The notes under the pieces are model-generated. The model made no database searches, had not been told where the DNA came from, and saw only the letters and a program-made list of their open reading frames with translations. From Pristionchus mayeri (taxonomy: Eukaryota; Nematoda; Chromadorea; Rhabditida; Neodiplogasteridae), in contig BTRK01000007.1 of assembly GCA_036245805.1 (NCBI GenBank), forward strand, positions 248,001 to 312,000: 64,000 nt of DNA, in the 5' to 3' direction. This document shows positions 36,454 through 48,756 of the stretch, piece after piece. A program made the position numbers and the translations under genes. Numbering within the stretch: position 1 is the first letter of the stretch; the number at the start of each line of letters is the position of its first letter.

Positions 36454-38213
36454 CATGCTTTTTCTTCAAATCGCTCTAATTCGCTCAAAATCATCCTCTG
36501 TGCATGGGACCTTGACCATATGAACTCCCTTGACGAGCGCTTTTAAAATATGAAAATTTATCTTTGATTTTAAAGTGCTCGTTTTTCGAAAAGTGATCAT
36601 CTTTCTCGATGCATACAAGGAGTATTCTTTGAAATGGAGCTACATGCTCTAAGGCCAAATGTTAAACACGGTCTGTTCATCATCTCTCCTTTTACTGGGT
36701 CCCTATCAGCGAACTTGGCCCTTCGAAAAATTTCCTTGATAGGTGCGCAAATGTGACAAGAAGAGCACTTTTGATAAAAATAATATCATCTCTCCACTAT
36801 ACGCGATTCTTCGAAATTAAATTTCTGTCACAGACGTATTTCCTTACTTGACCTACTTCAGAAACGGGAGTGATACATCTAGCGCCCGTTACAACAGTCC
36901 CTCCAGCAGTACGAACGACGGAATGAGCAATCTGATGATGGAAGATTGTCCGTGCCTCTTCCTTTATACGTACTCTCCATTCGTATAAATAGACACTTGT
37001 ACAACTAATTATTTTTTGAACAGAATTAATTAATTGTTTGAACTTATGACCATGAATTCGACGTGGAGGAAATAAAATGTCATTATTTTGTGTAATTGCG
37101 GGGCAAGGATTCACCGGGCGCCAAACAATTTTCAATTGTAAAACAATTTTACTTGCTTATATTCAAAATTGGAATTTCTAAGAACATTCCAACCGGATAT
37201 TGCAAATAGTGCTTACATACATACAACGATATGAATCCTGATGAATGGCTGAAGGGAAGGAGAATGAATTAGACTCGCCATAGCGTTTCCTTTTTAGGCA
37301 AAGATTATCAGAATCACATGCGCTTTTCCCGATAACAAAAGAGAGATGGTGGCAACTCGAAACTTCCGGGTTCGGTGTTTTTTCTAATTTTTTCTAAGCA
37401 TATTTTCAAACTTTCGTTATAATTGTTTCAACACTCGGAATATCTGAGATCACTGTTGAGAATTCATGATAAGATATGAGCAATATCTCTAACTCGAAAC
37501 TTTCCCGGGCTCAAATTGTGACAGAAAATCAACTCTCCGAAGATCATCAAATGTGGCAGGATACCCATTCCTGGCAAAATGTTAGTGCTCCCCATTTTCA
37601 CGATACCCCGAAAGCCAATTAGTTGTGAACGCGTTTTGTTGCTCCTGCTTCGACGTACAGAGTGGGCAGCGATACAGAGCTCGCCCGCTGCAACAATCCC
37701 TCGAGCAGCTCGTAGGAGCAACGATCACCTGAGGATCAGCATAACCATCTTAATGCTCTTGCTGGCGTGTAAAGGCGGAGTATAAGGGAATGATTCATGA
37801 ATATATATCCATGGCAGAGAAATACTGACTTTAATTGCAAATAAGATAAGTGACAATAAACTTAGGCATTCCAAAAATCTAGTGGTTCTAAACTTCTCGT
37901 TGTTTCAGTAGCTACGAATCGAACATTCACTGAGCGGCAGCTGGCGCTTCCGCGTCTCTACTTGCCCTTAAATTAAACTATTTTTGGCAATACGATGCCC
38001 ATTCGATCTCACATAAAAAACATTTGAACCCCTCACCTCGCCCATGTGGATAACTGCTGCAATTAGCGTTCATCACAGCTTTCCAGAAACCAAAGAGGGG
38101 CCACTCGCTAGGTCTAGTCACTTAGAGAGCATCCCGATGCACAGAAAATGGAGGAACCATCAAACAAGCAAAGGTTTAAGATATACAAGGGCAGTACCCC
38201 AAGTTATAAATTT
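36454..38213. other. No recognisable gene
   Basis: Short frames at 36797-37135 and 37464-37721 (both -) share a vague GCCCG.TACAACA.TCCCTC.AGCAG block with each other, suggesting a decayed repeat. There is no domain, no convincing exon chain and no RNA gene. Confidence 0.4.
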
Positions 38214-38400
38214 ACTAGTCCGGCTGCCCCCCGACTTCGGCGGGGGCCCCGTCCTAGCGGAGTAGGTTTCGCAATCACTTGTTTCACAATTTGTTGACGC
38301 GCGATCTCTCTCCCTCCCCAATTTCGTCATTGTTTCGCAACTGTTTCGTAATCCGGACATACGGACAGACACACACTGCGCTTTATATATAGGTATAGAT
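38214..38400 (+). repeat. Dispersed element 3' end, copy 1
   Basis: CTAGTCCGGCTGCCCCCCGA ... TTTCGCAATCACTTG ... GTTGACGCGCGATCTCTCTC ... ends in GCTTTATATATAGGTATAGA. A second copy is at 59867-60041. The TATATATA-plus-GAT tail after a short GC-rich head resembles the 3' terminus of RTE-type non-LTR elements or their SINE partners. No protein. Confidence 0.75.
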
Positions 38401-40720
38401 TTTCAGAAATCCACTTTTGAGAAAATTTAGAAGGAAATATACTGTTTTTTTTTAGAAAACTTTATTATTTTTTAGAAATCCATTTCAGAAATTTCGTTTC
38501 GTAAGCTACCGTTTCGCAAAATATTTGTCCCTTCATTGTGATTATTTAGTAATAATTATCATTTCTAATATTTTTGTTGCTCGTATTACGCTTTGCATTG
38601 TCGCGCCCATCCATTAAATATGAAATCAGTATTAAACAATTCTAATTGTATGTTTTGATGCGCCATTCTTTTTCCCGCCGTAATCAGCATTTTCCGCTAA
38701 ATATTTCTGAAAATTGAGTTTCTCAAAACAAATTTCGCAAACTGGTTTTTTTTTCAAAAAATATTTCTCAAGTGGATTTTCTGATTTTTTTTCGCAAATA
38801 TATTTTTTGGAAAATTTAATTTCTTGAAATTTCCGAAAATAATTTTACAATATGCGGTAATACCTATACAATCAAAGGTTTATGATATGAATTTTTTGTA
38901 GCAGCGTTTACGTTCTATCACGGCAGGATCTCGCAATGGATTATGAGAAATTTCAGCAACTCGGAACCTCCTGGTGCACAATTGGGACACGACGTTCACT
39001 CTTGCGTTCACCAAATGCTTTTCAATGCCTCATACTATCTCTGGGAAGCCAAGCAGTTTTTTATGGCGAAGGAGCTGTTCACTCCTCCTTTTACCTATTA
39101 CAATAGTACAATGTAAATTAAATTGTAAAAAACATGAACTGCCATTAAAGGAGGAGTAAAGTCAATATTCATTTTTCGAAGCTTTCATATGCATGCCCTA
39201 GATCTCTCCAACGATAAGAAACTCCGAAATTTTCGCATTGATATCTCCATTACGAACAGTGATATCGGTAGTTGGCGAGGAGCCAAATCAGGGAAAGCTC
39301 AGGCAACGAGCGAGAGAACACGCGACTTGAAGAGAGTTCGCCTCTAATTGAAACATATTTCAACAGGCGCGCGTTTGCCTTTACTACTCCTTTAACAAGA
39401 TTCAGCTTCAGCCTCGTCAATTACCCTAAAACGCATGAGCCAAATTGTTGAAGTGTGCGACCTATACCAGAGGTGGAGGGGGATCAGGAGGGGGATCTTT
39501 CATTCCCCGCATAGAGAGAGGGAGGGATAGAGGGCAAAGGGCTCGTAATGGAATGTAGTTATTCCTCTCTTATTAGGCGCTTCTCCTATCATGTGTACTA
39601 CCGAAGAGGCTGCTGCAGCCGGCGCTTGTTGCATCGCTACTGACTCTGATATGATCGAACGGGTGCACCAAAAATTATGTATCTTTGGAAATCAGAAAAC
39701 TTTTTGGGTTATCATGCTTAAGTTGCAGTCGATACTTTTGGTTACTAAATATATTGAAAACTGGAAACTTTTCGGTGTAGACTAGTGAAAAGAAAACCTC
39801 GTGGCAATTTTGCAGTTTAATTTTATGATCATTCCCAAGATCACACAAAATTCAAGCAGACCGAAAAAAATATTATTTCTCTCCTTTGACCTACTTGACG
39901 TTTCAAATTTGCGACGAAAGAAAACGTTAGTTAATTAGTGATTCCTGTCTCCACTGTTCGACAAACAATCGAAAACTTCTACTTCCAAAAGGGGTACTCG
40001 CGTTTTAACATTATTAGTATATCGCTTTCAACTTCATTCCGACGATGAAGAGACACCTTCGACTCAAAAAATAATTAGTCACTACCGGAGAAACGGTGAT
40101 GTTTGGGACAGGGTCAAGTGAAAGTGATCTGCAAGTAGTGGGAGTTAAAATTTGAATACTAACAAGAACTACTAAATCGACTCGTGAAATGAATGAAAAC
40201 AATAGAAACCTGGAGCAAATAAAAAAACAGTGTTCCTAGCTCCCATCTTTACGCTCGCCCCGCACACTATTTCTCGACCACAGATCATTTTCGCACGCGA
40301 CAACTTGTTGTATAAAGTAATATTAAATTTAAAATCTATTTAAATTGTTCGTGATAAAATAATTCCTCCCAATATCTACAATATTCGCGTGCCACCACTG
40401 ACGCTTCGAGTTAGCTGCTCCAACTGAGCGAAAGGATAAATGACTGACATGCGTCCGCTTACTATCTAATGGGTCATTATGATAATCGTGATTATTGTAA
40501 AAAATCCAATCAATATGTACAGAATAAAGATTGTTTGGATTAAAGCACGATAGAGAAGAGAACCACTTTCTACATGTTACATTCTCTGTAGGAATAGAGC
40601 CTGCTGATAGTCACACGAAAATATCAGACCGATGTTTTTTTAATATCTTATGATTTATTTTTTAAACAAGGTTGCCAGGTGGGTCAACGCCATTACCTTA
40701 CCACCTTACGACCTCACGAT
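38401..40720. other. Dispersed-repeat remnants, no intact gene
   Basis: The first 500 bases are T-rich low-complexity sequence. From about 38930 on, phrases recur elsewhere: GAGAAATTTCAGCAACTCGG (compare 40733, 50740) and, at 39626, TTGCATCGCTACTGACTCTG (compare 53448, 59391). The frame at 39591-39785 reads GACCIATDSDMIERV, similar to the frame at 59291-59479. Their origin is unknown. Confidence 0.4.
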
Positions 40721-40944
40721 TGACTATGAGGAATTTCTGAAACTCGAAATTCCTGGTTCGTAATTGAGACGGGAAGAACAGTCATGAGTGATAGTTAATT
40801 TCATTTCAATACGATTCGAAATACGATTCGGTTTAAGTTAGGTAGAATAATTTACCACTGCCTTTCGCTTATCTGCCATATTCGGATGCATAGGCTTTCG
40901 CAGGCCCTGGAACATTGAATTGATTTTTATGCAATCCATGGAGA

Positions 40945-41420
40945 ATGTATTGCTCTCTAACTGCAAGTCTATCTTTTCAAATAAATTCGGAACTGGTCCT
41001 CTGTTTCAAATTCAGCTCCAAAAACATATCCTTCCAATCGCATTTTAACCATATCGACCAATTAAAGTATCGGCTGTGGAGCGCATCCGCTGGACCTTCG
41101 ATCATTTGTCACATCACCAAAAAATGAATAATTGTCACAATGAAAAATGTCACAGCTCAAGACAAGAAGGGCCTTCACAAGAAGGCCCTTCTTGTCTTGG
41201 GCTGTGACAAAGTATTCATTTTCTGGTGATGTGACAAATGATCGAAGGACCAGCGGTTGCGCTCCATAGCCGATACTTCTAATGGTCTTAGATATGGTTA
41301 AAATGCGATGGAAGAATCTTTTTTTGGCGCTGAATTTGAAAACAGAGGAGCAGAAATCGCCCGTGATTTCCAGTTCCGAATTTATTTGAAAAAGACTTGC
41401 AGTTGGAGAGCAATCCTTTG
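40945..41420. repeat. 0.47 kb palindrome
   Basis: Arms fold around 41180, where AAGAAGGGCCTTCACAAGAAGGCCCTTCTT forms the tip (two abutting hairpin copies of AAGAAGGGCCTT). TTCGATCATTTGTCACATCA (about 41098) pairs with its complement at about 41230, and the CTCTAACTGCAAGTCT end pairs with AGACTTGCAGTTGGAGAG near 41395. The flanks (40730 and 41745) carry the inverted phrase TTCCTGGTTCG / CGAACCAGGA, so the full element may span 40720-41770. Confidence 0.85.
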
Positions 41421-42477
41421 GGCGTTGCTTCCATAAAATCAATTAAATATCTCAGTGACTGCGAAAGCCTTTATCTATCAATTGCAAGCACTCTCCATCT
41501 CTGCCTCCCGTCATAGAGAGTGTGAGGAATTGAGATAATCTGGCAGTCTACTTTCCTTACGTGCATCTTCTCCCCTGCGTGCAGCCAGAGGACTTCTGAT
41601 GTGTGACTACCTGCATCGCTGCAGTATTTGACAGATAAATGGAAGACAGTGGGCAGCTTTATCTGACTGGATGAAAACGAAATAATTAACATGAATTAAT
41701 GATCTCTTAAGACTCCCCCATCTAACTTTCGAACCAGGAGTTGTTGGTTGCAGAAATTCCTCATAATCCAGCGTCAAGTTGTTGGTCTGATTCCGTTTTG
41801 CACCGCGAGGCTTAAAAAATAATCATAATCTTTTCAGAAATATTGTACCTATATTACCTCAATGTGGAGTAATAATGGGGAGTGCAGGGAGTTGGATCGC
41901 ATGTTTCTTCTGCATTTTATGGCATAATTTCATCCTATGCACATGACTGGAATTTTAAAAAAAGATCAAACTAAAATAACAAAAAAAACGATTCGGTTCG
42001 GCGTTTCAAGTTTGTGCCATTAGCAGTCAGGAATGCTTTGCTAAAATGAACGTCAGGTGTGCAATAAATATTCACAATTTCAAAGTACAAGGAAATTCGA
42101 TGTTGCAGCCAGAGTTGGGCGGAAACGGATGACCGGAAATAAAATTGTAAGCTGAAATGTTGTGATATGAAATGCCCGAAAACCCAGAAAACCGAAAAAA
42201 AATGGAAAAGTATTCCAAATTTTTTTTGAGAACTTTTGGAGAACTTTCGAAAAATTATGTAAAAACATTCACAATAATTTTGTGCTTCGCATGTGATTCA
42301 TTAGCTACTCAAAGCTGTTTCTGCATTATCGATAAAGGAGATTTGCAATAATGCCCGATATATTATATGCGGCCGATATCAAGCGTGATAGTGCCGATTT
42401 TTTTCTTGATTCTTGATGAGATGAGTGCCCAATATTTTCTTCGATTTTAAAACGCGTTTTCTTTAGAACGGGGGGGG

Positions 42478-43800
42478 GGTGGAAAAGGTTTTTCAAAATG
42501 ATGTCCCAGCATCCATACTTTAGGTATGAAGTCACCAAGAGTGGACTACACTTCGGCAGGGAAAATGCTTCAAAATTTTAACTTTTTGGCGCGAAATTTA
42601 AAAAAAAATATTGTCGATTTCAGAGACAAGCTATAAAGCATTTGAAAGAGCATGAAAAGTTATGCCAAAATATAAGGCAGTTTTCAAATTTATCAACATT
42701 GATTGAGTAATGTCGAAAAAACCAAAAATTTTGATGACCAGCTGTGATCATCATCTCACTGCTCATCTGAAACTCAAAAGTTAATCCTGAATTTTTAATA
42801 TCTGGCGCTTGTTGCATGCAGATTCTGAATCTGCAATGAAAATTTGGAATTTCTTGGACCGAACACGCTTTTCGATTGATTTCCTAGAAATCAATCGCCG
42901 ACGAGGGTTCGATCCCCGCCGGCGCATATCTTTTGCAAAGTGTTTTGCTTGTTCTCATTGCCGCGTTAGGGGCGGTGCGTCGGCGATCAGATTCAAAAAT
43001 TTTTTTACTTCGGTGAGGCCGGAAATCGATATTTTCATTTTTGTTTCCTGCATGAATACAATATTGATTTCCGGCCGTAGATCGCATCTGATCGAAAAAC
43101 TCCCCGAAGTAAAAAAGCCTTAGAATTTGATCGCCGAATCATTCCCCCCACCGCCGCAGTGAAATATACTAAAATATTTTTTTGACGATTACGGTAGCTT
43201 TATACCGTAATCGTTAAAAATGAAAAGATCGATTTCCGATCTGATCGAAAAACTCACCGAAGTAAAAAAAGTCTTAGAATTTGTCGTCGACCCACGTCCC
43301 CCTACCGCAGAAATTATTGAAAGCAAGCAAAAAAATTTGCAAAAGATATGCGCCGCCGGCGGGGATCGAACCCTGGTCGGCGATTGCTTTCTAGGAAATC
43401 AATCGAAGAACGTGTTCGGTCCAAGAAATTCCAAATTTTCATTGCAGATTCAGAATCTGCATGCAACAGAGCGCCACATATTGAAAATTCAGGATTAACT
43501 TTTGAGTTTCAGACGAGCAGTGAGATGATGATCACAGCTGGTAATCAAACATTTTGTTTTTTCGACATTGTTTTTTCGACAAATTTTGATAAATTTGAAA
43601 AGTGTTTTATATTTTGACATAACTTTTCACGCTCTTTCAAATGGTATAACGTGTCTCTGAAATCGAAAATATTTTTTCTTAAATTTCGCGCCAAAAAGTT
43701 ACATTTTGAAAATTTTCCGACTGAAGTGTAGTTCACTCTTGGTGACTCCATACCTAAAGTGTGGATGCTGGGAAATAATTTTGAAAAAAAACTGTGCCAC
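42478..43800. mobile_element. Palindromic element with tRNA-like hairpin in each arm
   Basis: The outer ends pair: GATGTCCCAGCATCCATACT with its complement near 43760, and CACCAAGAGTGGACTACACTT with 43725. Each arm carries a hairpin CGATTGATTT..AAATCAATCG followed by a T-loop-like GGTTCGATCCCCGCCGGC (42906; complement at 43355). The T-loop block has the consensus of a tRNA B box. No cloverleaf could be closed, so it is not a gene. A tRNA-derived sequence was perhaps captured before the arms formed. The centre is near 43140. Confidence 0.8.
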
Positions 43801-44208
43801 CCAGGCCCTTTTCGTTATATTCTTACAGAGGACGCATTTTAATTCTCACTGTTCTTCTCAAAGTTTTACCATCCAGATCACATTTATTTAGTGACCTTTT
43901 CCTTCGGTGTAGTTGGATTCTTTGTAGTAGTAATGATTCAGGAAATCACTTTCAACCATTCCCCTTTTTTGAATATTTTATCAGAGACTAAAAAAAGTCT
44001 GTGTAGTTCTCTGAAAATCTCATTTTCCCCACAAAATCGAAAAGAAAATTGGGGTACTTGTGAAAGTGATTTCTTGCCTAGAATTTCACTCTGAATTTTC
44101 TGGAAATTTTTCATGAATAATATACGTAGATATGCGAGTTCTGACCGGTTCATTGTAAGTTCTTCGGGAGGGAGTGCCGCTACTTCCATCAGTTCATCGT
44201 CAGCAAAA

Positions 44209-44942
44209 TGAGAAGCAGTGATCAGATAGATAGTGGGTTATTTTGTAAATATGTGTATATTTCTCTGATTTTGAGTCATCCTTGAACAATTTTCAGTGGC
44301 GGTGGATCCGGGTACAGTAGCGGAGGTCGTAGTGGCGGAGGCTACGGAGGTTCAGGTGGTGGCGGAGGCTACGGAGGCCCAAGTGGAGGTTACGGAGGGT
44401 TCAAGTGGAGGATACGGTGGAGGCCGCGGAGGTAAATTTTTCCCACCGGTTTGGTTTCAGTGGTAATCATTGCTTATTAAGGCGGAGGAGGATTCGGCGG
44501 TGGAGGTGGAGGAGGCCAGGGATCTGCCGGAGGCAGACTTCGTGAGATCGACTGGTCTCGTCAGAAGTTGAACCCAATCAACAAGGACCTTCTGCGAGGA
44601 GAATCCCGCAGTCACCGCCAGAGCACAGCAAGTGGTTCAATTTTTACATTAATTTTTAGGCGAATAGGGCGAGGCTAAACTGAAAACCGCCAATATTGTT
44701 CATTGAATTTTTATTGTTCGAGTATTAGAAAATTTAAATTACATTTCAGTTCGAAATCGACCAGTGGATCACCGCGAACCAAGTCACCCTGGAGGGTCGC
44801 GGAATCCCCCGTCCCGTCTTCGAATTTAGCGAAGCACCATTCCGGCGAGAAGTGGTTGATATGCTGTACCACAACTTCCAAAAGCCCACCGTCATCCAAT
44901 CAATTTCTTGGCCGATCGCGATGGCTGAGGGGAAGACGCTTG
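44209..44942 (+). pseudogene. DEAD-box (p68/DDX5-type) helicase N-terminal fragment, left arm
   Basis: Same four exons as the right-arm copy but more decayed. The start exon (ATG at 44209) lacks one G. The Gly-rich exon (44297-44431) has an extra G (GGAGGGTTC). The third exon (44482 onward) has an extra C (GGACCTTCTG). Its GC-type donor has lost a G (CACAGCAAG). The fourth exon (about 44750-44942) keeps EIDQWITANQVTLEGRGIPR, then VIQSISWPIAM, and ends AEGKTLA before GTCAGT. Normal p68 proteins have about 10 more residues (the rest of the Walker A region) between SWPIAM and GKTLA. The helicase core is absent, so this cannot work as an RNA helicase. Confidence 0.8.
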
Positions 44943-45261
44943 CGGTCAGTTTTAATTGCCATATTTGTTTCCAATTCGAGTCCTAGCAATAGTTAAGGAT
45001 ATATTGCTCCTAGTAATTGTACAAGGCTATAGCATCGATAAAACTAAAAACTTTATTCATAGTCCTTTGGATTCTATAATCATGCATTTTTCAGTTTCCC
45101 TTCGCTCGGCCCAGCGACTTCGTCCAGATTTAAGGCTTGTATTTTTTGTTCGTTTAATTGTAATGTTTCCTAGTAAAAGATTATTTAATTGAGAACAATG
45201 TTTATTATTCTGAACTCATAACATAGAATGTTGGAACTTGGACCAATAACAACAGAAATGT

Positions 45262-46850
45262 CTAGATGAACGCTTCGTGAATATATTCGTTATAGTAGGA
45301 GGAGGAGGGGGTTTCCTCAAAGTCGAAGGGACTGATCGATCTCACGCGAGACTGGAAGGGGATAGTGTAATTGGGAGTGGACTGTTGTCTCATAGCCAAT
45401 CGATATTGAGAGGGAGAGGCAATTCGAGTTTTTGAGATGAGAGTGGGAGGAGTATAGGGGGAGGGCCTATTCCTAGATTGAGAGTGGAACAGCTCGTCCA
45501 TTCTCTCCTCCTCTCTTCTCTCCAGTCGATCAGCCACTCGCTTGGCATTCACATTGATCCTCGGAGATCTGGGTCTTCATGCGTCTCTTCTCCCTTCCAG
45601 GTCCTTGCATCGACGATGAGTGACCACCTGATAACCAAGAGTAATTACCCTTATTTTTATCACTATCTATAGTATGTATTGTAACCCCCTCACCTCGTTC
45701 AGCCATTTGACCTTGTCCTGGTCTCTCTGTTGATGGGGGCAGAGGAGACTTCTTGAAGAGGAGCCGATCGAGGTTGCCAGCGAACACGAGGCAATTGTCG
45801 TCCTCGTCGTCGAGAGCATCGACCCTCTCCTCCGTGAGTCCCTCGTAGATACCGTACTTCACTCCTAGACATTTGTACTCGTACGAAATTATGCTTAATA
45901 TGACTGACTTTTTGAGGGAGGGGGCAGTCTCTCCCTGAGTACCTGCACTACCGTAAATTAGTGCTTCCATCTTATCTTCAGCCCTCTTCGAGCTCTCCAC
46001 CACTTCCTTAGTCTGAAAACGTTTTTCCGTCAATTCTGAAGGATAATTTAGAATCCTAACCTCATGGCGAATGCCGACGGTGTCATTCACGATATCCCGC
46101 TGCTTCTTCTCCACACGCTCCACTCGCACCGCAACTTCTGCACATCAGTGTGCACCTCACAAATCTTGGCGAAGATCATATCGAGGGTCACCGTGCCTAT
46201 GTAGTGATCTATTCTTATTGTCCAAATGATAAAAAAGAAGATATCATAAGCATGCCTGGAGGGGAAGGAGTAGTATAGAGAGTACGGTTAGAGCAGGTGG
46301 GGTACGGTAGGCGAGGCCGTGGGTACAGTAGGAGAGCCAGCGGGAGATGCACTCTTGGGAGGCTTGGCAGAGAGAGGGAGTCCCGTCGGAGGAAGAGAAA
46401 TCGCCCTTGCTGCTGCACTCTTTCTCTTCCAGTAGGGGAAGGAGAGGGCTCCCTCTTGATGGGGCGCATTGCAGCAGCCCGAGTCGGACCGCTTAGAGAG
46501 AGGCTGCTCTCCATCCTCCTCCATCTCCTCATCCTCTCCACTCTCATCACACGCTTTACCGATAGAGAACTCAAAAGATCAAGGTCAATCATTCTGAGTG
46601 AGATCGGAAATGACTATCGAAGTTGACTCACGAGAGGTTTTATCTTACGAGGAGGATTCAACAGTCCCTCTTCATATCTCTTCTTCTCTCCCTCCATCTC
46701 TCTCTTATTCCCTCCATTGACGTAAGTGGCAGCCACCAATGTCTTCCCTTTCTTCACTTGGACAGGTCCCCATGCCAGCTCCGGTCCCTTGATCTCCTGT
46801 CGATCACACACGACGTAGTCGTCTCCAACTTTAAGGAGGCAGTAGTACAT
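45262..46850 (-). CDS. Unrecognised protein gene, divergent partner of the transposase
   Basis: Coding blocks on the minus strand. The start at 46850 reads MYYCLLKVGDDYVVCDRQEI and ends KIKPL before GTGAGT (about 46632). An acidic, then Pro/Ser-rich part follows (about 46540-46290: GEDEEMEEDGEQPLSKRSDS). Next is LDMIFAKICEVHTDVQKL (about 46180), running one frame later into VERVEKKQRDIVNDTVGIRHE, then a 48-base intron. TKEVVESSKRAEDKMEALIY...DEDDNCLVFAGNLDRLLFKK follows (about 46012-45690), another short intron, and a C-terminal block NAKRVADRLERREEERMDEL...ending NEYIHEAFI-stop at 45262. The charged segments suggest coiled coil. One frame change near 46130 and one TGA near 45585 are needed, so it is either slightly broken or misread. 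No family recognised; a role as transposon accessory protein is an inference from position only. Confidence 0.5.
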
Positions 46851-47049
46851 CCTGGAAATAAAGGAGCATACAATAACGAGAGACAATACATGAACACAGA
46901 ATAGGTGAAGAGACGACTGAGTGAGCTCGAGACATGTAAAGGTGCATTTCATCAGATGAAGAAATCACTTGAAATACCGAGATAGAAGTGCTTTATTCAC
47001 ATAATAGTTTCATTTCCATCGAATATTTTGTGTTATTGATCGTTTCAGG

Positions 47050-48348
47050 ATGTCAGAGAGAACTTGGAAGGATAAGGTGGTAGCATGGAATGATGCTGGA
47101 TTCACTAGTGGGGAGATCATGAGGAGATGCCATGCGATAGGCAAGACGAAGGTACCATTTTCTATTCGTTCATTGAGGATTAGACGATGCACAGGTCTCA
47201 AGATCTCAAGTGCGCCACGTTCTCACCAAGGATTACGATAAAGTAAAGCCCTACAAGCCCTCCTCTATCGTCGATGAGGAAAATATCATTCCCATCTTCG
47301 ACCTCATCCGAGAAGCATATCTGGAGGACTCGCAGACGAAGCCATCTGATCTTGCGAAGCAGATCGCCGAGCTCTTCAATGAGAATGTGAGCCCCTTATT
47401 CACAACTACCGTAATCTATTACTCATAAACCACTTACCGTAACCTTAATGAGCACTACCGTAATCACAAGGTTATCATTGAGAAATTTCAGCTCACTGTC
47501 ACGGTGGTGAAACGAATCCGAATGGAGGTTGGCCTGCACAAGGGCAATCTGCGATACGGCCATTCGGTGCGCCTACAGAATCGCGCCCCTCGCTATTCCT
47601 TCTGCCGTCTCCATCTCGACATGGGAACGATGTTCACTTCCCATTGCTTCACTGACGAATCTATGGTTCAATCTGGAGTGAAGGGCCGTTACGTCTATAT
47701 CCTCAAGGGGGATAACTCCCGCAGAGTGAAGCCCCGCTTCAAGCATCCACCCAGTGTACGTTCCTCTACTTCTTTATCATTCTTACCTTTATCATTGCAG
47801 CTTATGATTTGGGGGGCATCAGCTGGGAGGGAGCCACTCCCATCGTCATCCTCCGCCGAGGGACCAAGGTGGATGGAGGAGTGTACCAGACGATGCTTCA
47901 CAAGGTATATCGTCCCTGGGCGAAGTTAGTAAACGATTTTGGATATAGTGCTACAATATTATCAATGTCAGGAAGAAGTATGGAGGAGAGGTGACTCTGG
48001 TACAGGACAACGCACGGTGCCACGTATCTGAGTCTACTCGATCATATATGGCAAACGAGGAAATCGAGGTACCATAGGCTAATCGTATACTTCTAGACTG
48101 ACCTCACTCAGACAATGGAATGGCCGGCTGAGAGCCCGGATCTGAATCCGGTAGAGATGGCATGGGCCCATATGAAGCAGTGGCTGCAGTCGAATGACAA
48201 GGGCGCCTCTCTGACTAGTCTCGAAGAAGGAATCAGAGAGTGGTGGAGCACTAAGCTCACTAAGGATCACTGTCGAAAGCTCATTCTGCGTATGCAGAAG
48301 CAGATGAAAAAAGTGGTCGAGGCAAAAGGTGGCCCGGTCTATGACTGA
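47050..48348 (+). CDS. Tc1-like DD34E transposase with introns
   Basis: Six exons: 47050-47151, 47195-47386, 47492-47755, 47801-47924, 47972-48068 and 48112-48348, about 338 residues, the normal Tc1 length. Introns are 43-105 bp with GT-AG ends. The N-terminus has two helix-turn-helix units (DKVVAWNDAGFTSGEIMRRC...; then TKPSDLAKQIAELFNEN and VVKRIRMEVGL) for terminal-repeat binding. Catalytic Asp in FTDESMVQ, Asp in LVQDNARCHVS and Glu in PAESPDLNPVEMAW, with 34 residues between the second and third, make a DD34E triad. The start ATG follows a TTTCAGG acceptor-like site, so a leader exon or trans-splicing is possible. One defect: the conserved IWGGIS motif in exon 4 needs one more G in a run of six (47811-47816), a single-base frameshift or an assembly error. 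Introns are unusual for mobile Tc1 copies and hint at host-like expression. Confidence 0.85.
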
Positions 48349-48756
48349 TTTCCCTTCCAGAAGTTATCCCTATGTATCCTCTCCCCCCCCCCCCCCACCC
48401 CTTTATTCCCTATCCACTATTTGTTGTTATACCTGTAGTGTCTTCAGAATAAACCATATTCTCAATTAAATAATCATTTACTAGGAAACATTACAATTAA
48501 ACGAACAAAAAATACAAGCCTTAAATCTGGACGAAGTCGCTGGGCCGAGCGAGGGGAAACTGAAAAATGCATGATCATAGATTCCAAAGGACTATGAATA
48601 AAGTTTTTAGTTTTATCGATGCTTTAGCTGATGACCAAAAATCTAATTTACAATTACTAGGACTAAGCAATATAGCCTTGTACAATTACTAGGAGCAATA
48701 TATCCTTAACTATTGCTAGGACTCGAATTGGAAACAAATATGCAATTAAAACTGAC

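Noticed and set aside
36214..36456. TDGQTDGQ-type repetitive protein frame
   Set aside because: Translation of the TCTG/TCCG simple repeat.
41160..41200. Strong hairpin AAGAAGGGCCTT as a transcription terminator
   Set aside because: It is the tip of a 0.47 kb palindrome with no gene upstream, in a eukaryotic context.
42880..42960. tRNA gene candidate (T-loop-like GGTTCGATCCC)
   Set aside because: No closed acceptor stem or D-arm could be found, and the block occurs twice as part of a palindromic element.
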